From an uncultured Nitrospinaceae bacterium (GTDB lineage: Bacteria > Nitrospinota > Nitrospinia > Nitrospinales > VA-1): 5,544 nucleotides of DNA. A program made the translations under genes and the position numbers. The stretch spans positions 1 to 5,544 of the forward strand of contig CAJJDL010000310.1 in assembly GCA_905182935.1 (NCBI GenBank), in the 5' to 3' direction. The first letter of the stretch is position 1; each line of letters opens with the position of its first letter. Below are positions 1 through 5,544 of the stretch, piece by piece. The notes under the pieces are model-generated. The model ran no database searches, had not been told where the DNA came from, and saw nothing but the letters and a program-made list of their open reading frames with translations.

Positions 1-16
1 GGCAGCTGGACGTCAA

Positions 17-1870
17 ATGCAACTATCGCTTCTCAAAAGCAGGGAGTCGAATGGCAATGGGTCTGCGCGGCAAAATGTCTATCGAGACTATTACGGGTTT
101 TCAGAAAAACCTTTTGACCTAACTCCAGACCCTAAATATCTATACCTGAGTCCAAAACATAAAGAGGTCCTTGCTCATCTAGTGTATGGTCTGCAAGAAA
201 ATAATGGGTTTCTTAAAATCATAGGTGAAGTAGGGACAGGCAAAACAACTATTTGCAGAAGTTTTTTAAGAGAACTACGTACTGATTTCAGCATTGCCTA
301 TGTATTTAATCCAGCAATAAACGAACTTGAGCTCTTACAGACCATAAATTCCGAGCTCGGCCTACATTGTGAGACGGATAGCAAGAAGAAACTTGTCGAC
401 ACGCTCAATACCTTTCTTCTAAAGGAGCGAACTAAGGGCCACCGAGTGGTTGTTATAATTGATGAAGCTCAAGCCTTGGAAGTAAAAGTATTAGATCAAT
501 TACGCTTGCTATCAAACCTAGAAACAGAAACGGAAAAATTAATACAAATCGTTTTAATTGGCCAACCAGAACTCGATCAGTTGCTAACAAAAAATGAATT
601 ACGCCAGCTTCGTCAACGCATCACTATAAGCTGGGAGCTTTTACCACTTAATCTCGAGGAAACTCGCGGATACATCCAACATCGGATCAACATAGCATTA
701 GGTAAAGGTAGAGTTCAATTCACGCGCTCCGCAGCCGAGTTAATTTATAAATATTCTCACGGTATCCCACGTATGATCAATGTCCTAGCCGATCGTTCTT
801 TATTGATTGCATACACGATGAGCACTAAAAAAATTACCCCAAAAATTGTTCGTCCAGCAATTAAGGACATAGGAGGACTTAACCCAATTCCAACTTGGAT
901 AGACTCACTATACAAAAGTGTTATTCCTGGAATTTTAGCTCTATGCATCCTTTTTTTTGGTATTAATTATTATTTGCTCCCAGATTTCACCACAGAAACT
1001 GGCAATCAAAAAGATATCAATATACTAATTAAAGAAACCCCAATTGTTCCTGACAATCATAGTTCATTAAAACCTCGGCATCCTATTGTCGATTTACCTC
1101 GAGCCGAGACAATAAATTCTGAGACAACCCAAGAGTCTATAATTTCTAATGATAAGACTAAGGTTTCAAACAAATCAAACTTAATTGAACTACCAAAAAT
1201 ACGTCGAATTCCTAGCAACAAACCGTTAAACATTTCTCAACAGGACAAACTTATAACCTATCTCGCTAGTTTGTCTCTTGAGGAAAGTCGACTCGAAGCA
1301 ACAAACTGGATTCTAAAAAAATGGAATATTGAACTATCTTCTTATCAGAATAAAGGCCAAGACCTTCTTAAATCTCTCGCCGAGGAACAAAATCTTTTGG
1401 CATATGACCTGAATGCTGATTTTGACAAGCTTTCTGTTTTCAACTACCCAGTAATTCTAGAGATATCTCTTCCTAATGCTCAAGGGACAAAATATCTTTC
1501 ACTATTATCAATAAATGGCGAGCGTGGAGTATTTGGTTCTGTCGATCGTATTGAAATGCCCCTTGCAACAATTGAGAGCTTATGGACTCGTAAATCTATT
1601 ATTTTGTGGAAAAACTTTGAAAACCTACCAGAACGTTTTGAAGTTGGTTTTAAAGGTAAACAAGCAATTTGGTTACAGAAGAACCTTCGCCTACTTGGGT
1701 TTTTTAAAGGGAGAGAGTCTCATTTTTATGGACCTAATACGCGGTTATCTGTAGCCAAGTTTCAACGCAAGCGTCTCATTAAAGACGACGGACGATTTGG
1801 TACGGAAAGTAAAATTATGTTGTATGGCTTGTTAAATATTTATCAAACGCCAAAATTAATTAACCCATGA
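17..1870 (+). CDS. gspA: GspA/ExeA-type AAA+ ATPase with C-terminal peptidoglycan-binding domain
   Basis: This is an inner-membrane ATPase of the GspA/ExeA family. In Aeromonas, GspA with GspB binds peptidoglycan and helps the type II secretion secretin assemble through the cell wall. Seen in the 617 residues: the family N-terminal block YYGFSEKPFDLTPDP (25-39); Walker A GEVGTGKTT (70-78); Walker B VVVIIDEAQ (144-152); a sensor-like stretch IVLIGQPEL (178-186); an arginine-rich LRQLRQRI (195-202); one hydrophobic span (about 302-322); a polar Ser/Thr/Lys-rich linker (about 325-410); a domain at about 410-540 resembling the C39-peptidase-like fold of longer family members, with no cysteine; and a PG_binding_1-like repeat (about 548-607, with GPNTRLSVAKFQ and DDGRFGTES). 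The family usually starts at about the MYxxYYG position, here V21. The 20-residue leader is unexplained, and the frame stays open to the window edge, so the true start may lie upstream. The gene overlaps gspB by 4 bp. Family assignment is confident; the C39-like call is less so. Confidence 0.9.
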   Translation: MQLSLLKSRESNGNGSARQNVYRDYYGFSEKPFDLTPDPKYLYLSPKHKEVLAHLVYGLQENNGFLKIIGEVGTGKTTICRSFLRELRTDFSIAYVFNPAINELELLQTINSELGLHCETDSKKKLVDTLNTFLLKERTKGHRVVVIIDEAQALEVKVLDQLRLLSNLETETEKLIQIVLIGQPELDQLLTKNELRQLRQRITISWELLPLNLEETRGYIQHRINIALGKGRVQFTRSAAELIYKYSHGIPRMINVLADRSLLIAYTMSTKKITPKIVRPAIKDIGGLNPIPTWIDSLYKSVIPGILALCILFFGINYYLLPDFTTETGNQKDINILIKETPIVPDNHSSLKPRHPIVDLPRAETINSETTQESIISNDKTKVSNKSNLIELPKIRRIPSNKPLNISQQDKLITYLASLSLEESRLEATNWILKKWNIELSSYQNKGQDLLKSLAEEQNLLAYDLNADFDKLSVFNYPVILEISLPNAQGTKYLSLLSINGERGVFGSVDRIEMPLATIESLWTRKSIILWKNFENLPERFEVGFKGKQAIWLQKNLRLLGFFKGRESHFYGPNTRLSVAKFQRKRLIKDDGRFGTESKIMLYGLLNIYQTPKLINP

Positions 1871-2544
1871 GCACCATCCTAAAAACTTTAAGAAAACTTG
1901 AAGAAGAAAAAAATATCCTTGACCAGAAACTCGACCTAAAGGAAATGCTCCTTCAAGAGGAGACTATCGATGCACAAACAATACAGACTGAACGCCGTAC
2001 GTTTTTCATAATATTATCTGTAGTTGTTGTTTTATTTATTGCAGGGGGGATTATTTTTTATCAATCGGTACCAACTGATAAAATAACGACACCAGCTATA
2101 CATATTCCAGCGAAAATACTGCATCAATCTTTATCTAAAGATTCTTCCAAGCTCGGTCCATTTGAAGGCGTCTCCATGTCAGTAATTCCAAGTGAAGAAG
2201 AAATCTTAAAACCGACAATCAAAGAAGCGGAAAAATTTTCTACTTCCAACAATCTAGAAAAAACTAAGCGACCTATTAAATCTACAACTACTTTAAAAAA
2301 AAATAGCACCATTGCACCACTTGCCATTCAAAATGGATACATCCCCAATGTCAAAGTTAAGGGAATTATTTTTTTTGGTAAAGGAAGTTTATCCAACCAC
2401 ATCATCATAACTTCAAAAAATAACAGCAATTTAAAGTTACAAGTGGGCAATTCTATTCAAAGCGCTGTTTTAAAAAATATTCACCCTAGTTATGTCATTT
2501 TTTTATATCAAGACCAGATGATTAAAGTGGGAATTGGCCAATAG
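1867..2544 (+). CDS. gspB: GspB-like secretion accessory protein
   Basis: This is the partner of GspA: a bitopic inner-membrane protein whose periplasmic part is thought to work with GspA in secretin assembly. Seen in the 225 residues: an N-terminal cytoplasmic segment MSTILKTLRKLEEEK, close to the typical GspB opening, continuing as a charged, probably coiled-coil helix to about 44; one hydrophobic span FFIILSVVVVLFIAGGIIFY (46-65); a low-complexity, Lys/Ser/Thr-rich periplasmic linker (about 68-155); and a compact C-terminal beta-rich domain (about 158-223, with VKVKGIIFFGKGS and LKLQVGNSI) matching the GspB/PulB C-terminal domain pattern. The start is fixed by the ATGA overlap with the gspA stop, which implies translational coupling; no Shine-Dalgarno is visible. 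An A9 run at 2295-2303 lies in the linker. The C-terminal domain is divergent, so the name rests on the N-terminus, topology and neighbour together. Confidence 0.82.
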   Translation: MSTILKTLRKLEEEKNILDQKLDLKEMLLQEETIDAQTIQTERRTFFIILSVVVVLFIAGGIIFYQSVPTDKITTPAIHIPAKILHQSLSKDSSKLGPFEGVSMSVIPSEEEILKPTIKEAEKFSTSNNLEKTKRPIKSTTTLKKNSTIAPLAIQNGYIPNVKVKGIIFFGKGSLSNHIIITSKNNSNLKLQVGNSIQSAVLKNIHPSYVIFLYQDQMIKVGIGQ

Positions 2545-2609
2545 CCTCCTTGGTTAAATTGTCAAAGGTCTTCCCTTTCTCCAACTCCAAACTCTATTTC
2601 TCATCTTTT

Positions 2610-2984
2610 CTAAAAAGACTTTAAAGTTAGCAAATCTTTAAAACTGATTTGAGTTCCAGGAAACCCCTCTCTTAATAAAATATCAATTACTTGTTTGATC
2701 GCAACCACATGTCTCTTGCGAGATTCCGCTCCATCAAAGTGAGGGTCTTCTTCTTCAATTGTTATCACCCCTGGACCAACATAATTGCAATAAAATGCAC
2801 CTAGTGGACGAAGTCGGTCCACTGGTTCTGATTCGGAACATGAGTTGACAATAATCATAAATAAGCTATCCCTAGGGTCAGGGTAAACTTCAAATATCCT
2901 TCCTTTATTCATACTACAATTGCGGCAATAATCTACTATACGAATAATATCTTCCAACGGTGCGGTACGATAAACACTCTGCAT
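2610..2984 (-). CDS. Uncharacterised 124-residue protein
   Basis: I do not recognise this family. It is a complete ORF with mixed, globular-looking composition, no signal peptide and no membrane segment, so probably a small cytoplasmic protein. Visible features are four cysteines (C20, C23, C49, C66), including one CxxC (DYCRNC), a YPDPRDS turn, a Gly/Pro-rich CNYVGPG segment, an acidic TIEEEDPHFDG stretch, and a predicted helix HVVAIKQVIDILLREGF near the end. The start is well bounded: an in-frame TGA lies 6 nt upstream of the ATG, so no longer N-terminus is possible. M25 is the only obvious alternative and would remove the CxxC. No Shine-Dalgarno is visible, and a TATAAT lies only 6 nt upstream of the ATG, which would fit a leaderless mRNA. 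It converges on gspB and is divergent from glyQ, so it is likely a single-gene unit. No competing ORF is seen on the other strand. Metal binding by the cysteines is only a guess. Confidence 0.65.
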   Translation of the reverse strand: MQSVYRTAPLEDIIRIVDYCRNCSMNKGRIFEVYPDPRDSLFMIIVNSCSESEPVDRLRPLGAFYCNYVGPGVITIEEEDPHFDGAESRKRHVVAIKQVIDILLREGFPGTQISFKDLLTLKSF

Positions 2985-2990
2985 AATTCA

Positions 2991-2996
2991 ATTATA
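2991..2996 (-). promoter_or_regulatory. Candidate -10 box of the minus-strand gene
   Basis: A perfect TATAAT reads on the minus strand and ends 6 nt before the ATG at 2984. Transcription starting about 7 nt downstream would begin at or next to the start codon, giving a leaderless message. No good -35 is seen at 16-18 nt spacing (the hexamers there are CTAAAC, ACTAAA and AACTAA), and that zone is covered by the inverted repeat at 2999-3020. In such AT-rich DNA, chance occurrence is quite possible. Confidence 0.35.
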
Positions 2997-2998
2997 TA

Positions 2999-3020
2999 AA
3001 CTAAATAAGGTTGTTTAGTT
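2999..3020. repeat. 7-bp inverted repeat, operator-like
   Basis: AACTAAA (2999-3005) and TTTAGTT (3014-3020) are perfect reverse complements separated by 8 nt (TAAGGTTG). The repeat sits directly upstream of the candidate TATAAT of the minus-strand gene, over the spacer and -35 zone, where a dimeric regulator could bind. As RNA it would be a weak hairpin with no U-run, so a terminator role is unlikely. The regulator is unknown. Confidence 0.35.
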
Positions 3021-3079
3021 CTCAGTTTAACAGAAAAAAATTAAAAACTTTTCTCCTTAGTTTTTGGTGATAGCGTATA

Positions 3080-3120
3080 AAATATATTTTCTCAAAAGTC
3101 CCACTCGTTAAATATATTTT
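3080..3120. repeat. Two identical 11-bp AT boxes, 30 bp apart
   Basis: AAATATATTTT occurs exactly at 3080-3090 and at 3110-3120. The first ten bases of each copy are self-palindromic. The start-to-start distance of 30 bp is close to three helical turns, so proteins bound at both copies would face the same side. They lie in the leader or promoter region upstream of glyQ. They could be regulator half-sites, UP-like elements or -10 regions; no convincing -35 accompanies either. Low-complexity AT sequence makes chance repetition plausible. Confidence 0.3.
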
Positions 3121-3202
3121 TACAACTAGAGATATTCTATCAGAGCCAAATAGAAAAAGTGCTTGGTTGACTTTTAATAAAGCGTTTGATAGACAAACAG
3201 TT

Positions 3203-4081
3203 ATGAAATTTCAAGACGTTTTAATTACATTACAAAACTATTGGGCCTCACGCGGATGCGTTATTCACCAACCTTACGACATTGAAGTGGGGGCGGGAAC
3301 ATTTAATCCCACCACTTTTTTTCGCGTCCTCGGACCCGAACCTTATAGCGCAGCTTATGTAGAGCCTTCTCGAAGACCCACCGACGGGCGGTATGGGAAA
3401 AATCCTAACCGTCTACAACATTATTATCAATATCAGGTAATTCTAAAACCGTCACCAGATGAAGCCCAGAGTCTCTATTTAGACAGTTTAGTTGCTTTAG
3501 GGATTGATCCAAAAAAACATGACATTCGATTTGTAGAAGACGATTGGGAATCTCCCACACTAGGCGCCTGGGGATTAGGCTGGGAAGTATGGTTAGATGG
3601 GATGGAAATCACTCAGTTTACCTATTTCCAACAGGTGGGAGGAATCGATTTATCCCCCATAACCGTGGAATTAACTTATGGATTGGAACGAATTTCTATG
3701 TATCTACAAAACATAGATAATGTTTATGATCTCCAATGGAACGATACTGTGAAATACGGGGATGTTCATCTGGAAACAGAAAAACAGTTTTCTAGTTTTA
3801 ACTTTGAGGCTTCAAATAAAGATCGTTTTTTTAAGTGGTTCGAAATGTATGAAGCTGAGGCTAATTGCCTACTTGAGAAAAATCTCGTTTTACCTGCATA
3901 TGATTTTACATTAAAATGTTCCCACGCATTCAACCAGCTTGATGCGCGAGGAGCTATTAGCGTCACAGAAAGGACAGGTTATATAGGACGGGTCAGAAAA
4001 CTTTCCCGCCTCTGCGCCCAAGAATATGTCCGCCAACGAGAGGAAATGGATTACCCTTTATTAAATAAACCTTCTAACTAA
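3203..4081 (+). CDS. glyQ: Glycyl-tRNA synthetase alpha subunit
   Basis: This is the catalytic alpha subunit of the alpha2beta2 glycyl-tRNA synthetase (class II). It activates glycine with ATP and, with GlyS, charges tRNA-Gly in the cytoplasm. The frame matches the bacterial GlyQ family end to end. Seen, numbered from ATG 3203 (292 residues): [12 protein letters not shown] (3-14); [14 protein letters not shown] (23-36); the motif 2 region [21 protein letters not shown] (52-72); [10 protein letters not shown] (109-118); [19 protein letters not shown] (126-144); motif 3 TYGLERI (158-164); and the C-terminal [26 protein letters not shown] (240-265). Length is normal. A TTG at 3167 would add 12 residues. 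ATG 3203 is preferred because, as I recall them, homologues begin close to M-x-FQD, and neither start has a Shine-Dalgarno. The gene is followed by an unusually long structured spacer before glyS. Confidence 0.96.
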   Translation: MKFQDVLITLQNYWASRGCVIHQPYDIEVGAGTFNPTTFFRVLGPEPYSAAYVEPSRRPTDGRYGKNPNRLQHYYQYQVILKPSPDEAQSLYLDSLVALGIDPKKHDIRFVEDDWESPTLGAWGLGWEVWLDGMEITQFTYFQQVGGIDLSPITVELTYGLERISMYLQNIDNVYDLQWNDTVKYGDVHLETEKQFSSFNFEASNKDRFFKWFEMYEAEANCLLEKNLVLPAYDFTLKCSHAFNQLDARGAISVTERTGYIGRVRKLSRLCAQEYVRQREEMDYPLLNKPSN

Positions 4082-4120
4082 TTTATAGCGCATAAAAAAC
4101 CTCGATACTTTAGTAATAAT

Positions 4121-4147
4121 AAAAATAGTTTCCTATTTTTTGTTTGA
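4121..4147 (+). terminator. Weak hairpin plus T-run after glyQ
   Basis: AAAAATAG (4121-4128) pairs perfectly with CTATTTTT (4133-4140) around a TTTC tetraloop, and the following T-rich bases (TGTTTG) extend the U-tract. It lies 40 nt after the glyQ stop, where a terminator for glyQ would be expected. The stem has only one G-C pair, so it is thermodynamically weak. Because the paired arms are simple A/T sequence, it may be accidental. Confidence 0.3.
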
Positions 4148-4164
4148 TAAATAAACAACTTCAA

Positions 4165-4188
4165 CTATCATCAAGTCTTTGATCATAG
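4165..4188 (+). promoter_or_regulatory. Middle hairpin of the glyQ-glyS spacer
   Basis: CTAT (4165-4168) pairs with ATAG (4185-4188), and ATCAA (4170-4174) pairs with TTGAT (4179-4183). A single C-C mismatch separates them and a GTCT loop closes the stem: nine pairs in all. Its loop and 3' arm (4174-4182) can pair instead with 4208-4216, the 5' arm of the next hairpin. That suggests an antiterminator role; equally, it could be a DNA operator, being a near-palindrome. Confidence 0.35.
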
Positions 4189-4207
4189 AAGCTCTGATAT
4201 TTATACC
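4179..4207 (+). promoter_or_regulatory. Possible glyS promoter
   Basis: TTGATC (4179-4184) and TATACC (4202-4207) are separated by 17 nt and each matches 4 of 6 consensus bases. If used, transcription would start near 4214, inside the terminator-like hairpin, and so would bypass it. This is a competing explanation for the spacer: glyQ terminates here and glyS starts its own transcript. Matches of this quality are common by chance. Confidence 0.2.
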
Positions 4208-4208
4208 T

Positions 4209-4241
4209 TAGGGACTACACACGAGTCCTTATTAGTTTTTT
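4209..4241 (+). terminator. Intrinsic terminator or attenuator upstream of glyS
   Basis: TAGGGACT (4209-4216) pairs with AGTCCTTA (4224-4231): eight pairs including one G-U, closed by a 7-nt loop (ACACACG). After TTAG comes a run of six T (4236-4241). This is the strongest stem-plus-T-run in the spacer. It lies only 24 nt before the glyS ATG, so it would cut off glyQ-glyS read-through unless it is regulated. The few bases between stem and T-run make it imperfect as an intrinsic terminator. Confidence 0.45.
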
Positions 4242-4265
4242 CAGTTAATAGATTTAAATCACCCC

Positions 4266-5544
4266 ATGCCAGAACTATTTTTAGAAATTGGTACCGAAGA
4301 AATTCCCTCACGTTTCATGGGCTTAGCCCTGGACTACCTTAAAAAAGAGCTAACAGCTTTTTTTAAGAATAATCGGGTTCAAGCTGACGAGGGACTTGTC
4401 ATGGGATCACCTAGGCGTTTAGTAGTTGCATTCAAAAATGTTGAATACCAACAGGAAGATGTCACTGAAACCCACTTCGGCCCCAACGTTAAACTTGCTT
4501 ATGATAGTGAAGGAAACCCTACCAAATCAGCATTAGGTTTCGCCAAAGGCAAAGGTATTGATGTATCTCAACTTACAATTGAGAAAACACCCAAGGGAGA
4601 AGTAGTTTGCGCCCGTATAGAAAAAACCGGAAAAACAACCTCAGATATTCTGAACGATTTTATTCCTATCCTTATTAGCAATATACCGTTTCCAAAAAAA
4701 ATGCGCTGGGGAAACCGGAAAACCTCTTTCGTTAGACCCCTACACTGGATTGTTGCGCTATTTGAATCAAAACCACTTAATTTTAGCTACGAAGGAATTC
4801 CCTGCGGTGATACCTCGCGTGGGCATAGATTTATGTGTCCTGAATTTTTTAAAGTTAATGGGATTAGTGATTATATTAATTCGTGTGAAAAACATTTTAT
4901 TTTGATAGATCCAATAGCTAGGAAAAAATCTATAGTCAATCAAGTAACTTCGCTTGCCACTGAATTAGGGGGAACAGCGCAACTAGACCAAAAACTACTT
5001 GAAGAAGTTAACTATCTAATCGAATACCCTTTTGCAATCAGAGGAAATTTTAAAAAAAACTTTCTTGAGCTACCCCGCGAATTACTTATTATCACAATGA
5101 AATATCACCACAAGTATTTCCCTATGGAAAGTAAAGATGGTGACTTGATGCCACATTTTGTCACTATCAGTAATGTGCAACCTGGGCCCGGTGGCGAAAT
5201 TCAACGTGGAAATGAGAGAGTCCTTGAGGCCAGACTTGAAGATGCTCGATTTTTTTTTGAAGAAGACCGGAAAAAAAAACTAGAAGATTTTGTGGTTCTT
5301 TTAAAAGGCGTCACCTTTCAAAAGGCTCTAGGAACTTCATTTGAAAAAGTAGAACGTATTGTTGCCATTACTGATTTTTTGTCGACTAAATTTTGCGCAG
5401 ATAAAACTAAACAAGCTGGTCGAGCTGCTTGGCTTTGCAAGGCAGATTTGGTCACTCAAATGGTTTATGAATTTCCAGAACTACAGGGTATAATTGGAGG
5501 TTATTATGCTGATCATTCTGGAGAAGCCTCTGACGTCAGCTTGG
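4266..5544 (+). CDS. glyS: Glycyl-tRNA synthetase beta subunit (3' end beyond window)
   Basis: This is the beta subunit of the alpha2beta2 glycyl-tRNA synthetase, which supplies tRNA recognition and is needed for charging by GlyQ. I translated it from ATG 4266: it opens MPELFLEIGTEEIPSRFM, the family signature start. It continues with GSPRRLVVAF (about 47-56), FPKKMRWG (142-149), SFVRPLHWIVAL, DTSRGHRFM (G186-F189), LPRELLIITMKYHHKYFP (269-286), ARLEDARFFFEEDRKKKL (322-339), FQKALGTSFEKVERI, and GGYYADHSGE (from 411). The frame is open for 426 codons to the window end. The full-length family is about 680-700 residues, so roughly the last 40%, including the C-terminal anticodon-binding part, is missing here. 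There is no Shine-Dalgarno before the ATG. T9 (5250-5258) and A9 (5271-5279) runs are read in frame. Confidence 0.95.
   Translation, partial: MPELFLEIGTEEIPSRFMGLALDYLKKELTAFFKNNRVQADEGLVMGSPRRLVVAFKNVEYQQEDVTETHFGPNVKLAYDSEGNPTKSALGFAKGKGIDVSQLTIEKTPKGEVVCARIEKTGKTTSDILNDFIPILISNIPFPKKMRWGNRKTSFVRPLHWIVALFESKPLNFSYEGIPCGDTSRGHRFMCPEFFKVNGISDYINSCEKHFILIDPIARKKSIVNQVTSLATELGGTAQLDQKLLEEVNYLIEYPFAIRGNFKKNFLELPRELLIITMKYHHKYFPMESKDGDLMPHFVTISNVQPGPGGEIQRGNERVLEARLEDARFFFEEDRKKKLEDFVVLLKGVTFQKALGTSFEKVERIVAITDFLSTKFCADKTKQAGRAAWLCKADLVTQMVYEFPELQGIIGGYYADHSGEASDVSL

Noticed and set aside
757..948. 63-residue minus-strand ORF inside gspA
   Set aside because: It lies wholly inside a strongly supported gene, and its hydrophobic content mirrors the complement of gspA codons.
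1515..1754. 79-residue plus-strand ORF in another frame of gspA
   Set aside because: It overlaps the C-terminal domains of gspA, which have clear family features in the main frame; I see no domain in the shadow.
2124..2327. 67-residue minus-strand ORF inside gspB
   Set aside because: It is antisense to the gspB linker, with no start signal and no recognisable motif.
2534..2541. Palindrome TTGGCCAA at the gspB end
   Set aside because: It is eight bases within the last codons of gspB, with no associated structure.
2545..2609. Bidirectional terminator between gspB and the minus-strand gene
   Set aside because: Only a 5-bp stem (AAAGG 2564-2568 with CCTTT 2574-2578) is seen, with no T-run on either side.
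2618..2627. Palindrome ACTTTAAAGT near the 3' end of the minus-strand gene
   Set aside because: It is a perfect palindrome with no loop, mostly inside coding sequence; it cannot fold as a normal hairpin and is expected in AT-rich DNA.
3766..3966. 66-residue minus-strand ORF inside glyQ
   Set aside because: It is antisense to highly conserved glyQ sequence; its openness reflects glyQ codon constraints.
4144..4182. Possible leader peptide (TTG start, 13 codons with the stop) before glyS
   Set aside because: It has no glycine codon, no ribosome site and a non-ATG start, so it does not fit a glycine-sensing leader peptide.
4251..4260. Palindrome GATTTAAATC just upstream of glyS
   Set aside because: It is a 10-bp AT-rich palindrome with no partner copy or supporting promoter element, so likely chance.
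4082..4265. T-box riboswitch controlling glyS
   Set aside because: The conserved T-box antiterminator sequence and a recognisable specifier loop are not visible, although the terminator-like hairpin fits the position.

Overview
The window is visibly AT-rich bacterial DNA from a Gram-negative. It carries an inner-membrane/periplasm GspA-GspB secretin-assembly pair and a split, two-subunit (alpha/beta) glycyl-tRNA synthetase. From memory of family sequences (no search was run), the GlyQ protein and the GspB N-terminus resemble Desulfobacterota (former Deltaproteobacteria). I hold that assignment only loosely, and a related low-GC phylum is possible.

Layout: (1) 17-1870 (+) encodes a GspA/ExeA-type AAA+ ATPase with one membrane span and a C-terminal peptidoglycan-binding domain. 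(2) 1867-2544 (+) encodes GspB and overlaps gspA by ATGA, so the two form a translationally coupled pair. (3) 2610-2984 (-) is a 124-residue protein I do not recognise. It converges on gspB and diverges from glyQ. (4) 2985-3202 is an AT-rich divergent intergenic region with a 7-bp inverted repeat and two identical 11-bp AT boxes. (5) glyQ runs to 4081 (+), best started at ATG 3203 rather than TTG 3167. (6) 4082-4265 is a 184-nt glyQ-glyS spacer with three successive hairpins. The last is followed by a T-run and looks like an intrinsic terminator just upstream of glyS. (7) glyS (+) starts at ATG 4266 and runs off the window end after 426 codons.

How the parts fit: GspA and GspB are known to work together in the inner membrane and periplasm to let the type II secretion secretin assemble through peptidoglycan. 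No other T2SS gene is in view. GlyQ (catalytic) and GlyS (tRNA-binding and accessory) form one alpha2beta2 enzyme that charges tRNA-Gly. The two groups are functionally unrelated.

The most interesting structure is the glyQ-glyS spacer. The 5' arm of the terminator-like hairpin can pair instead with the loop and 3' arm of the preceding hairpin, which is the layout of an attenuator. No mobile element, CRISPR array, tRNA or rRNA gene was seen.
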